Below the pieces are notes generated by a model that was given only the letters and a program-made list of their open reading frames with translations, made no database searches and was not told the origin of the DNA. Position numbers and translations under genes: made by a program. A stretch of 64,000 nt of DNA from Porticoccaceae bacterium (GTDB taxonomy: Bacteria > Pseudomonadota > Gammaproteobacteria > Pseudomonadales > Porticoccaceae), in contig DUBX01000042.1 of assembly GCA_012960115.1 (NCBI GenBank), forward strand, positions 23,364 to 87,363. Reading direction: 5' to 3'. Positions 53,200 through 64,000 of this stretch are shown one piece after another. Numbering within the stretch: the first letter of the stretch is position 1; each line of letters opens with the position of its first letter.

Positions 53200-55680
53200 T
53201 TAGAACTTAAAGCTTACCCGAGTACCTATTGTGCGAGGTCTATTGGTCATAACACGGTCATCCCAATTAACCGCATTACGGAACACTTCTCCTCGTTCGT
53301 CAGTAAGGTTGCGCACATACATTTCAGCAACCCAGGAATCACGATCAACGCCAATTGAGGCGTTTAAAATCTGATAGTCTTCCTGCTTGTACCTTCTGGT
53401 TGGAACGCTGCCGCCATCAAACAGATTGTTATACGATGAGCCCGTATAAATATAGCTTGCCTGTACAAACCAGTCTGTGTTGAAACCGTATCGAGTCGAT
53501 AAGTTCCACTTTACCTCTGGCACTCGAGGTAACTGGGTGCCGTTTACAGCAGTAGGTGCAGCGAGGCCGTCGCTCGCGTAGTAATCTTGACTCAACTCAG
53601 CCTGGATATAAGAGCCGGCACCGGTAAGACTCCACGTCTCCGACAGCATCACGCTAAAATCAACTTCAAAGCCGTCACTCTTAGCTTGGCCAATATTATA
53701 GGTTAAGGTCACCGGCGATATTGACGTGTCTAACCGCGAAAATTGGAAATTATCCCAGTCTTGCAGAAAGGCTGCCGCATTAACCTGCATACGCCCATCC
53801 ATTAGGGTCGCCTTTATGCCGACCTCATATGAGGTTAAGAAGTCTGGAGTAAAGTCACATTGAGCCCCTGTCGTGTCGTCTCGACCCTGTCCACCATAAT
53901 CCGCAGTGTTCCCAACAGAGCAGAACCGATTAAGACCTCCAGGGCGATAACCCTCTCCCCAGGCGCCATAGACCATTAGGTCTTCGTTCACCGTCCACTC
54001 GGCAGTCACACGATACACTTCATCCTTTGACGCCGTTATACGATTTGAATCCGCACAGTCAGCTCCGTAGTTATTAAGTGGCCGATAGACTCCTGAGGCC
54101 TCTTGTGCTGCAGCACTAGGTCCGCCTCCGCAAGGCCACCAGACCGTGCCAGAGAAACCATCCAAATAGCTCTCAGCATCGAATTGCCGCATGCTGCCCG
54201 AGACCGTTAGATTGTCTGCGATATCATAGGTGATCTCACCAAAAATGGCAGTCTCTTCATAGCTACGACGGAAATCTGTTGTCCAATAGATATCAGGCGC
54301 ATCGATGGCAGTGACCATGCCCAAATCAGCAAGTCCTAAAACATGCCATTCTGCGTCATCTCTGTTTTTCACGTCAACCGAGTAGTATCCCAGCTGCCAG
54401 CGCAAGGGCTTACTTGGATCAGAAGCAAAGCGCACTTCCATTGTTTCACGCTGATAATTGGCATGATCCTCATACAGTTCACGCGGATCAGAACAGCCGT
54501 AATAGGCCGCATAGCAAGAATAATATGGCTGTACGTAACCATAAGAAACGTAGTAGTCGCTATACAGTGAGTAGTCTGCATCCACCTCATAATCACGGTC
54601 GAGGTCGCCATAGTTGAAGGTAAAAGTACCCCCAGCTATTTCACCTTCTACCTTAAGAGAATACTGAGTCCACTCATCATCCAGACTGTCCGGCATCATA
54701 CGGAAAACCTGTAAGTCACCTACCTCTGGATCGTGGTCCCAAACACCATTAGCCTCTAGATCTTGATGCATAATTCCTGCTGTGGCTGTCCAGCTGTCAT
54801 TCAAGTCAACCCGCAAAGCGGCTCGAAACCCTAGTGTCGTGGCCTCGTTGAAGTTATCGCCGGCCACATTACCAATGTCGCCCTCAGTATAGTTGTTATA
54901 GGTAAAATCAGGCGCCATTACTGCGGCCTGCTCTGCTGTCGCACCACCGGCTACTAGCCCATCTCGAATATAACCATGAGAGAAGGTATGCTCGCCGCGC
55001 ACATTATCAATAAAGCCAGCGTCACGCTTCGAATAACCAACAAGCCTTAGCGCCACAGAATCTGATATTGGGAGGTTTATAAAGCCTTCAATGGTGTTAC
55101 CAATGTCTCCGCTTTTCGGAGAATTGATATCCAAATCAAGTCCTGCTGAAAATTCACTAGTATCGGGCTGATTTGTAATAATCCGCATAGCACCCGACTG
55201 TGCATTAGCGCCAAACAGTGTTCCTTGAGGACCCGCAAGGACCTCAATGCGTGATACATCGTAGATGTGTGGATTCAAATAGGCGCCGGTAGCTGTAACA
55301 GGTTGGTCATCCAAATAAACGGCTACACTGGGGTTTGCGCCCAGAGAGCTCTCGCCACCAGAGGAAATGCCGCGAATATAAACGTTGCCGCTGCCTGGCC
55401 CTAATCCGATGTAACTGACGTTGGGTAGCATAGTCACATAATCTTCAAGATCAGTGATATTTAGGTTTCCAAGGGTTTCTTCCCCAAGAACAGAAATGGC
55501 CATAGGAATGTCTTGCGCGCTTTCTGCTCGCTTCGTCGCAGTTACTATTATCTCTTCTAGTTGCTGCGCGGCGGCGGCGGGCGCAAGGCCTACTGTCAGC
55601 GCCGCAATGATTGCTGCAAGTGGTTTTGGCGAGTATCGCCGTGCTTGTGTGGCTTTTAAATTACCGGAAAATCGGGTCAT
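53200..55680 (-). CDS. TonB-dependent outer-membrane receptor with tyrosine-rich segment
   Basis: 826 aa with a signal peptide (LAAIIAALTVGLAPAAAA), a TonB-box-like LEEIIVTATKR, a plug domain (about 50-165: VYIRGISSGG, IEVLAGPQGTLFGANAQSG) and a 22-strand-type barrel ending in F (RVSFKF). Residues about 361-410 hold some 14 tyrosines with interspersed Asp/Glu and two Cys (DADYSLYSDYYVSYGY, QPYYSCYAAYYGCSDP). It lies convergent to the carnitine operon and beside a TPR-sulfotransferase. The ligand is unknown; uptake of a quaternary-amine compound is only a guess from context. The 282-nt leader shows no riboswitch I can recognise. Confidence 0.88.
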   Translation of the reverse strand: MTRFSGNLKATQARRYSPKPLAAIIAALTVGLAPAAAAQQLEEIIVTATKRAESAQDIPMAISVLGEETLGNLNITDLEDYVTMLPNVSYIGLGPGSGNVYIRGISSGGESSLGANPSVAVYLDDQPVTATGAYLNPHIYDVSRIEVLAGPQGTLFGANAQSGAMRIITNQPDTSEFSAGLDLDINSPKSGDIGNTIEGFINLPISDSVALRLVGYSKRDAGFIDNVRGEHTFSHGYIRDGLVAGGATAEQAAVMAPDFTYNNYTEGDIGNVAGDNFNEATTLGFRAALRVDLNDSWTATAGIMHQDLEANGVWDHDPEVGDLQVFRMMPDSLDDEWTQYSLKVEGEIAGGTFTFNYGDLDRDYEVDADYSLYSDYYVSYGYVQPYYSCYAAYYGCSDPRELYEDHANYQRETMEVRFASDPSKPLRWQLGYYSVDVKNRDDAEWHVLGLADLGMVTAIDAPDIYWTTDFRRSYEETAIFGEITYDIADNLTVSGSMRQFDAESYLDGFSGTVWWPCGGGPSAAAQEASGVYRPLNNYGADCADSNRITASKDEVYRVTAEWTVNEDLMVYGAWGEGYRPGGLNRFCSVGNTADYGGQGRDDTTGAQCDFTPDFLTSYEVGIKATLMDGRMQVNAAAFLQDWDNFQFSRLDTSISPVTLTYNIGQAKSDGFEVDFSVMLSETWSLTGAGSYIQAELSQDYYASDGLAAPTAVNGTQLPRVPEVKWNLSTRYGFNTDWFVQASYIYTGSSYNNLFDGGSVPTRRYKQEDYQILNASIGVDRDSWVAEMYVRNLTDERGEVFRNAVNWDDRVMTNRPRTIGTRVSFKF

Positions 55681-55962
55681 AATCTCAATCCTCTAATCGA
55701 CAAGTGATGTTTTATTCTTTGTTTTTATGTCTTTCTCGGCGTCCCTCCTCTGCCACAAAATCGGCAGCAAGAAATGCCCTATAGACATCCCTCCAATCCA
55801 GCGAGGTTTAAGTCGCTTTTACCTTACCATAGCTTGGTGGGGTTTTGTATGGGTTATTCAAAAACAATGTGTGTGTAAAATAGAGCCGGTAAGACTAAAA
55901 TAAACCGCGTCCTTATCACTGCCTGCCTACACAAAAGACGGCCACACCTATACTTGGCGCTT

Positions 55963-57954
55963 TCAGCCTATGTTCAGGCCGCGACTGTTAAGCGTGTTTT
56001 TGAGCGCCCCTAATTTGTCTTCATAATGTCGCCACTGCTCTAAGCCGCCTCGAAAAATTGGCTGACGAACCTGCTCGGAGCTTGCCGAACGCACAGCTCT
56101 ATCGTTCTCATGAAATTTTATACAGGCGTCTTCAAAAGGCAGGCCGCAGTGCTCAAGTAGCCGTGCTACTTGTCCCTCTAGGTCTGTAACAATATTTTCA
56201 TAATGTACGGTAAGACTTTGCTCTGGGATAACCCTCTGCCAATGCCCCATCAAGCGATGGTAATCGGCATAGTAATGGCCAATGTCCTCTAGGCTGTAGG
56301 TGAACGGTTGGCCCTCGGCAAATAGCTGCTTGAAATTGGCAAAACATGCCGCCATTGGCGCTCTTCGTGCGTCAATGATCGTGGCATTAGGCAAAATTGC
56401 ACGGATGAGTCCAATATGCATAAAATTATTAGGCAGCTTATCAATGAAGTATTTCCCACTGTTTCTGTAGACCGCGCAGGCATCGAGATATTGCTGGCCT
56501 AGTGCAAATCGCTCTTCATTGCTTAAGTCAGTTAAAAGCCTTGGATACCGCCGGGTCTCACCACGCTTGCGGCTACCCTCAAGTTGGGCTGCAATACGGC
56601 TAATAAAATGCAGCTCTGCGGTTGCCTCTACCTGTGAATGGCTTGCCAGTATCTGCTCAAGCAACGTTGACCCGGATCGCGGCAGCCCGACAATAAAAAT
56701 TGGGCTCTTATCTGGATGCCCTCCAGACGTAAACTTACCCATAAATTTATCATCACATACAGCAATGGCGTCATTAATTCTCTGCGTGTTATCGTCCGCA
56801 TCATAGCCGCTATAGCGCCGCTTTATTTCATTGCCCATCTTGTAGGCCTCATAGGACCCAGAGTAATCCTTCAAATCTTCGCGCGCTTTGCCTACAGCAA
56901 AAGCAAGATGATATTTATCAGGACTATCGGCATCTAAGGTCTCTAGCTGATTGGACATATCCTGAACTTCAGCAGGCGTAAACTTAACCGTTTTTAGATT
57001 GGCCAAACTCCAATAAGCATCGCCGTGGCCAGAGTCAATGGCGATAGCTCGACGGTAAATAGTCGCGGCTTTTTCTCCCTGCCCAGAATAACGCAAAGAG
57101 TGCCCGTAGCTAGTCAAAATGGTGACGGCATCTGGTACCCGCGTTAGCACATCTTCATAAACAACATGTGCTTCATCGAAGTGACCGGCGCTTGAGGCCA
57201 CAGCAGCATGTAATGTTTTATAGGCGATATTGTCAGGGTCAACTTTAATCAGGCGGCTAACTTCAGCCATTGAGGCATCAAATTTATCCTGCCGAGAGAG
57301 TGCCAGCGCGTATTTGTGTCGTGCCATATGATAGTCAGGCGCCAGCTCTAAGCATCTCTTATAGAGCTGCACGGCTTCTTCCATAATGCCAAGCTTGTAG
57401 CCAATATCTGCTAGCAGCCTAATACCATTCACATCGGTAGGGTGCCCTCGTAAATATTCTCGGCAAATCCCCTCGGCCACCCCAACTCTACCCGTAGCAA
57501 ATAATTCCGTGGCTTGTCGCAACGCAGGATCTACCTCCCGAGTTAGTCCGGCTCTGGCATGCGCTTTAGCCGCCGCGCTCTCATCTCCTTGGACTAAAAG
57601 AACCTCACTTAGTGTTCGCCAGGCCGCCGCGAACCCAGGATCTATCTCCACCGCTTTCTGTAATTCCGCAACAGCAGGCGATATTTGTCCACTAGAATAC
57701 CAAGCCAATCCTAGCTCATACCGCCCTTGTGCAACATTTGGCGCCAATAGCAAAAATTCAGACAATCTTTGAATAGCCTCGCCTAGAGACCCGGTAAGCC
57801 TCAATGCAACACCAAGTAAAAACAACGCCGGAGGATGGCTTGAATCCGCGCTCACTGCCTGTGTCGCCTCTTGGAGTGCTTGCTGTTTATTGCCTGCCTG
57901 TAAGTTAACTCGAGCGGCCTCAACAAGCGTTTTAACATTACCTTCATTGTTCAT
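55963..57954 (-). CDS. TPR-repeat sulfotransferase
   Basis: 663 aa. Ten or so tetratricopeptide repeats occupy about 1-360 (for example AWRTLSEVLLVQGDESAAAK). A C-terminal sulfotransferase domain (about 405-640) follows with the PAPS 5'-phosphosulfate loop GLPRSGSTLLEQIL and the 3'-phosphate segment DARRAPMAACFANFKQLF. No signal peptide, so cytoplasmic. The domain type is related to tyrosylprotein sulfotransferases, but the acceptor is unknown. ATG 57954 is preferred over GTG 57978. It is transcribed toward the TonB receptor gene, 282 nt away. Confidence 0.85.
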   Translation of the reverse strand: MNNEGNVKTLVEAARVNLQAGNKQQALQEATQAVSADSSHPPALFLLGVALRLTGSLGEAIQRLSEFLLLAPNVAQGRYELGLAWYSSGQISPAVAELQKAVEIDPGFAAAWRTLSEVLLVQGDESAAAKAHARAGLTREVDPALRQATELFATGRVGVAEGICREYLRGHPTDVNGIRLLADIGYKLGIMEEAVQLYKRCLELAPDYHMARHKYALALSRQDKFDASMAEVSRLIKVDPDNIAYKTLHAAVASSAGHFDEAHVVYEDVLTRVPDAVTILTSYGHSLRYSGQGEKAATIYRRAIAIDSGHGDAYWSLANLKTVKFTPAEVQDMSNQLETLDADSPDKYHLAFAVGKAREDLKDYSGSYEAYKMGNEIKRRYSGYDADDNTQRINDAIAVCDDKFMGKFTSGGHPDKSPIFIVGLPRSGSTLLEQILASHSQVEATAELHFISRIAAQLEGSRKRGETRRYPRLLTDLSNEERFALGQQYLDACAVYRNSGKYFIDKLPNNFMHIGLIRAILPNATIIDARRAPMAACFANFKQLFAEGQPFTYSLEDIGHYYADYHRLMGHWQRVIPEQSLTVHYENIVTDLEGQVARLLEHCGLPFEDACIKFHENDRAVRSASSEQVRQPIFRGGLEQWRHYEDKLGALKNTLNSRGLNIG

Positions 57955-58183
57955 ATTTACAATCGCCTTACTGTTCACAAGAGCACAGTGCCTACCTAAA
58001 TTTCTGCCGCCGATTAACCGTCATCTTAATAAGCATTAATGTTGCTCTTGTTCTGCCAGAATAGCGCGATGCCTTTTGTGGCATCTTGCCTGTTAAGTAA
58101 TTAAGTATACACATGAACCTTTTTACAAGTATATGCCGAACGGAGGAGGGGATTAGAAAACGTTGGCTTTTTATTGCGAGCAA

Positions 58184-58212
58184 AAAAAAGAGCAGCTAGA
58201 CTGCTCTTTTTT
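58184..58212 (-). terminator. Terminator of the atp operon
   Basis: Twelve-base-pair stem AAAAAAGAGCAG / CTGCTCTTTTTT with a 5-nt loop, 13 nt after the atpC stop. Confidence 0.92.
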
Positions 58213-58225
58213 GTGTTTGATAATC

Positions 58226-58651
58226 TTAACCACCCAGCTTTTTACGCAGTGTCTGTACTGTCCTTAACTGAGCTGTCGCCTCTGCTAGCATTGCTGCCGC
58301 CTTAGCATATTCAATCTCACCAGTTTGGTTGGCGATAGCCTGTTCGGCTGCCTTGACTGCCTCAGCAGCGGCAGCCTCATCTATGTCCCCAGCGCGCACA
58401 GCGGTGTCTGCTAGAATCGCAATGCTGCCCGGTTGTGCTTCTAAATAGCCGCCGGAAAGGTAGTAAACTTCCTCTTCGCCGTTTTCTTTGACCAGCCTTA
58501 CTGGTCCAGGCCTCAAATCACTGAGCAATGGTGCATGGCCAGGAGTGATTCCCAACTCCCCCAATGATCCTGTGGCAACGACCATTGCAACCGCCCCTGA
58601 AAACAAGGATTCGTTTGCACTTACGATGTCACAATGAACGGTTATAGCCAT
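58226..58651 (-). CDS. atpC: ATP synthase epsilon subunit
   Basis: 141 aa: an N-terminal beta sandwich ([37 protein letters not shown]) and a C-terminal helical hairpin. Central-stalk subunit that couples and can inhibit rotation. Last gene of the operon, 25 nt after atpD. Confidence 0.97.
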   Translation of the reverse strand: MAITVHCDIVSANESLFSGAVAMVVATGSLGELGITPGHAPLLSDLRPGPVRLVKENGEEEVYYLSGGYLEAQPGSIAILADTAVRAGDIDEAAAAEAVKAAEQAIANQTGEIEYAKAAAMLAEATAQLRTVQTLRKKLGG

Positions 58652-58676
58652 TTTTACAGCCCTTGCTTACTCAATG

Positions 58677-60116
<1,440 letters not shown>

Positions 60117-60977
60117 TTATACTGCCGCCGCGCCGCTAACAATTTCCGACAGCTCTTGGGTAATCGCTGCTTGGCGCGCTTTGTTATAAAGCAGTTGCAA
60201 TTCATCTATCATGTCACCGGCATTCTCGGTGGCATTTTTCATTGCGAGCATTCTCGCTGCTTGCTCACAGGCCTTGTTTTCAACAACACCTTGGTAAACT
60301 TGGGACTCGATGTATCTAATCAAAAGACCGTCTAACAATTCCTGAGCATCTGGCTCATAAATGTAATCCCAATGATGAGACAGTCTTTCCTCACCAGCTG
60401 GTGCGAGAGGCAATAACTGATTAATACACGGATTTTGGGTCATTGTGTTAACAAATTCGTTGCTAACGACAAATAATTTGTCGATGCGGCCCTGATCGAA
60501 GGAGTCGAGCATCACTTTGACACCACCAATCAAATCCTGAGCAAGAGGTTCATCACCAACGTCTTTAATCGCCGCAACCACGTTACCACCAACAGCACCA
60601 AAAAAACTCGTCGCTTTGTTTCCTACCACACAGATATCAACTTCGACATCCTGATCAGACCACTCTTTCATCGATCGCAGGGCCGTCTTAAATAAGTTAA
60701 CATTTAGGCCTCCACAAAGTCCGCGGTCAGTCGATACAATAATGTAAGCAACCCGCTTAACGTCTCTTTGTTCTAAGTACTGATGTTTGTACTCGGACAC
60801 AGCATTGGCGATATGGCTAACAACATCTCGGATGCGCTCAGCATAAGGCTTTCCCAATGACATGCGTTCTTGGGCTCGGCGCATTTTACTCGCCGCAACC
60901 ATTTCCATGGCGCTGGTGATTTTTTGCGTGCTACCAATGCTAGCAATTTTGGTTTTAACTTCTTTGCCAATCGCCAT
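60117..60977 (-). CDS. atpG: ATP synthase gamma subunit
   Basis: 286 aa rotor shaft: an N-terminal coiled coil ([21 protein letters not shown]) and a C-terminal helix with [20 protein letters not shown]. Between atpA and atpD. Confidence 0.97.
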   Translation of the reverse strand: MAIGKEVKTKIASIGSTQKITSAMEMVAASKMRRAQERMSLGKPYAERIRDVVSHIANAVSEYKHQYLEQRDVKRVAYIIVSTDRGLCGGLNVNLFKTALRSMKEWSDQDVEVDICVVGNKATSFFGAVGGNVVAAIKDVGDEPLAQDLIGGVKVMLDSFDQGRIDKLFVVSNEFVNTMTQNPCINQLLPLAPAGEERLSHHWDYIYEPDAQELLDGLLIRYIESQVYQGVVENKACEQAARMLAMKNATENAGDMIDELQLLYNKARQAAITQELSEIVSGAAAV

Positions 60978-61004
60978 CTCTTATGCCTATTTACCCTAGC
61001 CGAC

Positions 61005-62549
61005 TTACCACGTTTGAGTTGAGACGAACTTTTCCAATGCCGCTTTAAATCCCGCAGCTACATCGTCGTTGTAGTCGCCAGACTGATTAATCTGATCCAT
61101 GAGATCACCATGCTCAGCTTTCATATAAGAGAGCAGGGCAGATTCAAAATCACCAATCTTATTAACTTCAATCTCTTTCAAAAAACCCTGATCAGCAGCA
61201 AATATCATGACTCCCATTTCCGCAATGCTCTGAGGAGAGTACTGCTTCTGCTTCATCAGCTCGGTTACGCGCTCACCATGATCTAGCTGTGCTTTAGTCG
61301 CCTCATCAAGATCAGATGCAAACTGGGAGAAGGCCGCTAATTCACGATACTGTGCCAATGCGGTACGAATACCGCCAGAAAGCTTCTTAATAATTTTAGT
61401 TTGCGCTGCTCCACCTACACGTGAAACGGAAATGCCCGCGTTCATCGCTGGTCGAACACCGGCATTAAACATGTCTGCCTCAAGGAAGATCTGCCCGTCA
61501 GTAATCGAAATTACGTTGGTTGGAACAAACGCAGAGACGTCACCAGCCTGAGTTTCAATAACAGGTAATGCTGTCAGAGAGCCCGTTTGCCCCTTGACTT
61601 CCCCGCCAGTAAATTTCTCAACATAGTCAGCATTCACTCGCGCTGCTCGCTCTAAGAGCCGCGAGTGCAAATAAAACACATCACCCGGATAAGCTTCTCG
61701 TCCTGGAGGGCGCTTCAAAAGCAGGGAAATTTGGCGATAAGCCCAAGCTTGCTTGGTCAAGTCGTCATAGATAATGAGTGCATCTTGTCCGCGGTCTCGG
61801 TAGTACTCACCCATTGAGCACCCCGCAAAGGGTGCCAAATATTGCATGGCTGCCGGATCAGCAGCTGTAGCCGCTACGACAATCGTGTGCTCCATAGCAC
61901 CATGCTCTTCAAGCTTTCGAACAACAGCTGCCACAGAGGCGGCTTTCTGTCCGATCGCCACATAGACACACTTAATGCCCGAGCCTTTCTGATTAATAAT
62001 GGCGTCAACGGCAATCGCCGTCTTGCCGATCTGGCGGTCACCAATGATTAGCTCTCGCTGACCACGACCAATCGGCACCATAGCGTCAACCGCTTTCAAA
62101 CCAATTTGCACAGGTTGATCAACGGACTGCCTCTCAATAACACCTGGTGCCACTTTTTCAAGGGCGTCGGTAAGCGCGGCGTTAATCGGCCCTTTACCAT
62201 CGATAGGGTTACCCAAGGCATCAACTACACGACCTTCAAGTTCTGGGCCAACAGGGACTTCCAGTACTCGCCCAGTGCACCGTGCTTTTTGGCCTTCAGC
62301 CAGTGACTGGTAATCGCCCAAAACAACAGCGCCGACAGAGTCGCGCTCGAGGTTAAGTGCCATACCGTAAACTCCGCCATCGAACTCAATCATTTCGCCA
62401 TACATTACATCGGCTAAACCGTGTATGCGAATGATCCCGTCCGATACGGAAACAATGGTGCCCTCATTTTGGGCTTCTGATGAAACATCAAGGTTGTCAA
62501 TACGACTCTTGATAATTTCACTGATCTCTGATGGATTCAGTTGCTGCAT
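61005..62549 (-). CDS. atpA: ATP synthase alpha subunit
   Basis: 514 aa, non-catalytic nucleotide-binding subunit. P-loop [28 protein letters not shown] with the arginine finger, and the N-terminal [10 protein letters not shown] that docks on the delta subunit. Confidence 0.98.
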   Translation of the reverse strand: MQQLNPSEISEIIKSRIDNLDVSSEAQNEGTIVSVSDGIIRIHGLADVMYGEMIEFDGGVYGMALNLERDSVGAVVLGDYQSLAEGQKARCTGRVLEVPVGPELEGRVVDALGNPIDGKGPINAALTDALEKVAPGVIERQSVDQPVQIGLKAVDAMVPIGRGQRELIIGDRQIGKTAIAVDAIINQKGSGIKCVYVAIGQKAASVAAVVRKLEEHGAMEHTIVVAATAADPAAMQYLAPFAGCSMGEYYRDRGQDALIIYDDLTKQAWAYRQISLLLKRPPGREAYPGDVFYLHSRLLERAARVNADYVEKFTGGEVKGQTGSLTALPVIETQAGDVSAFVPTNVISITDGQIFLEADMFNAGVRPAMNAGISVSRVGGAAQTKIIKKLSGGIRTALAQYRELAAFSQFASDLDEATKAQLDHGERVTELMKQKQYSPQSIAEMGVMIFAADQGFLKEIEVNKIGDFESALLSYMKAEHGDLMDQINQSGDYNDDVAAGFKAALEKFVSTQTW

Positions 62550-62565
62550 GCTTAGGCCTCAATCC

Positions 62566-63102
62566 TTAGGAATTTAGTGACTCGGCGAGTTTGGTCAAAC
62601 GACCGCGAATGGAACCGTCTATAACGGTGTCCCCGGCACGGATAACCGCACCACCCAACAGGCTCTTATCTAAACTAACCTGCATATTTACTTTGCGTTC
62701 TAATTTTTCACTCAGCGCCCCAGACAACATCTGCTGCTGAGCAGCATCCAATGTCTGAGCTGAAGTTACTTCCACATCAATCGCTTTGTCACGATTGGCT
62801 TTCATAATTTCAAACTGATGCGAAATTTGCGGCAATAATGTTAAACGTCTATTTTCAGACAAAATAACCACAAAGTTCTGCCCTGCTACATTAAGGGTAT
62901 CACCGCAAATTTCAATAACGGTTGCCGCCTGTAATGTCGTTGTTGAGCTAGGTGAACCCAACAGCTTAACGACCGCGGACTGTTGCGTTACAACTGCCGC
63001 AGTGGCTAGGCTTTGTGCCCAACCTTGTAGATCCTTAGTATCCACAGCAAATTCAAACGCTGCTTTGGCATAGGGTCTAGCTAGGGTGCTCAATTCTGCC
63101 AT
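62566..63102 (-). CDS. atpH: ATP synthase delta subunit
   Basis: 178 aa peripheral-stalk subunit: an N-terminal helical domain (TLARPYAKAAFEFA) and the C-terminal signature LGGAVIRAGDTVIDGSIRG. 12 nt after atpF. Confidence 0.97.
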   Translation of the reverse strand: MAELSTLARPYAKAAFEFAVDTKDLQGWAQSLATAAVVTQQSAVVKLLGSPSSTTTLQAATVIEICGDTLNVAGQNFVVILSENRRLTLLPQISHQFEIMKANRDKAIDVEVTSAQTLDAAQQQMLSGALSEKLERKVNMQVSLDKSLLGGAVIRAGDTVIDGSIRGRLTKLAESLNS

Positions 63103-63114
63103 GGTAAACCTCGG

Positions 63115-63585
63115 TTAGAGTTGCGTAGCCAGCTTATCGACCAACGCACGATTAGCTTTATCATCAATCGACGCCTCGAGAATCTTTTCGGCTCCTGCAA
63201 GCGCTAATCCAGCCACTTTAGAGCGAAGCTCTTCTTTGGCACGATTAATTTCTTGCTCGATCTCTGCTTCCGCCGCAACCTTGAGTCTGTCGCCTTCTGC
63301 CACAGCCTGCTGTTTTGCTTCATCAACAATTTGATTCGCGCGCTTGTTGGCCTGATCAACGATGCCAGCAGCTTCCTGCTTGGCTTCCTTCATCTGGTCC
63401 GTAGCTTCGTTCTTAGCTGCCTCAAGATCACGCATGGCGCGGTCAGCTGCATCAAGTCCGTCAGCGATTTTTTGCTGGCGCTCTTCCATGGCCCCAATAA
63501 TGACTGGCCACACAAACTTCATGCAAAACCACACAAAGATTGCGAACGTCACCATCTGACCAAAAAGCGTTAGATTAATATTCAC
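63115..63585 (-). CDS. atpF: ATP synthase b subunit
   Basis: 156 aa: one N-terminal TM helix ([19 protein letters not shown]) and a long charged coiled coil forming the peripheral stalk. Confidence 0.97.
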   Translation of the reverse strand: MNINLTLFGQMVTFAIFVWFCMKFVWPVIIGAMEERQQKIADGLDAADRAMRDLEAAKNEATDQMKEAKQEAAGIVDQANKRANQIVDEAKQQAVAEGDRLKVAAEAEIEQEINRAKEELRSKVAGLALAGAEKILEASIDDKANRALVDKLATQL

Positions 63586-63630
63586 GCCATCACCTCATTA
63601 ATTAAGGTTGGTTTAAAAAACTAATTGTTG

Positions 63631-63885
<255 letters not shown>

Positions 63886-63910
63886 TCAATAGTTATAAAT
63901 AAAAACAAAG

Positions 63911-64000
63911 TTAATGGTCTTCTTCATGCGCCATACTAAGATAGACGATCGTAAGCACCATAAAAATAAATGCCTGTAGGGTAATAACCAAAATATGGAA
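63911..64000 (-). CDS. atpB: ATP synthase a subunit, C-terminal end (cut by window)
   Basis: 29 codons plus TAA, reading QAFIFMVLTIVYLSMAHEED near the end, which matches the last helix and acidic tail of AtpB. The rest lies beyond the window. It precedes atpE by 40 nt. Confidence 0.92.
   Translation of the reverse strand, partial: FHILVITLQAFIFMVLTIVYLSMAHEEDH

Noticed and set aside
55681-55962. Cobalamin or other riboswitch in the TonB receptor leader
   Set aside because: No recognisable B12-box or other aptamer core was found; only a long leader without clear structure.
57992-58183. 63-aa ORF between the TPR-sulfotransferase and atpC
   Set aside because: No SD, no recognisable domain, and it ends at the TPR gene leader; the gap is better explained as promoter plus the atp terminator.

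Overview
The window looks like a near-origin segment of a marine-type gammaproteobacterial chromosome of moderate GC content. Gene order matches, in blocks, what I know of the Pseudomonas chromosome around oriC: cc4-dsbA / engB / polA / znuA-zur-znuC-znuB; the aa3/caa3 oxidase cluster; aroE-hemF-tsaC-(dprA)-lysM / def-fmt-rsmB-trkA; and atp / glmU-glmS. The blocks are joined differently here. No rRNA, tRNA, CRISPR array, transposase or integrase was recognised.

Layout. 0-6 kb: a trypsin-like protease broken at the window edge, the acetyl-CoA-condensing ketoacyl synthase fabY, a divergent GlxA/AraC regulator whose start codon lies inside a 32-bp palindrome, and a serC-serA serine operon. 6-15 kb: dsbA and cytochrome c4, engB, a GFA-type zinc protein, polA, and the zinc uptake locus with a Zur box between znuA and zur-znuC-znuB. 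15-22.5 kb: a caa3-type cytochrome c oxidase cluster (coxB with a fused cytochrome c domain, coxA, ctaG, coxC, SURF1, a CX3C thioredoxin-like protein, ctaB, SCO) with the heme A synthase gene ctaA missing from its usual slot. 22.5-34.8 kb: housekeeping genes (yheV, gamma-carbonic anhydrase, aroE, hemF, tsaC, purE, lysM, def, fmt, rsmB, trkA, trkH) plus an orphan TRAP binding protein. The DNA-uptake gene dprA is reduced to its C-terminal winged helix. 34.8-41.2 kb: uvrD, a HexR regulator with a likely autoregulatory site, a PQQ sugar dehydrogenase, two small membrane proteins and a haloalkane dehalogenase with an enlarged cap.

41.3-45.15 kb is an AT-rich accessory tract directly downstream of glmS, the attTn7 hotspot. 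It carries a protein-mannosylation gene pair (GT39 + GT2/GtrA) and a row of tiny membrane-protein genes. These small genes are separated by degenerate copies of the last 18 bases of glmS, so the tract reads like a cassette array tagged with glmS tails. This is the most unusual structure in the window.

45.15-48.4 kb: glmS-glmU. 48.5-58 kb: a carnitine island inserted between glmU and atpC, where these genes are normally adjacent. It encodes a CdhR-like regulator with 21-bp-spaced direct repeats, a BKACE dehydrocarnitine-cleaving enzyme, an L-carnitine dehydrogenase/thioesterase fusion, gamma-butyrobetaine hydroxylase, a TonB-dependent receptor with a tyrosine-rich segment, and a TPR-sulfotransferase. 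Together the enzymes would convert gamma-butyrobetaine to carnitine and then to glycine betaine plus acetoacetate. 58.2-64 kb: the F-type ATP synthase operon atpB(partial)EFHAGDC with a strong terminator.

All calls come from reading sequence and recalled family knowledge; no database search was run. Every intergenic gap outside the listed features is shorter than 300 bases.
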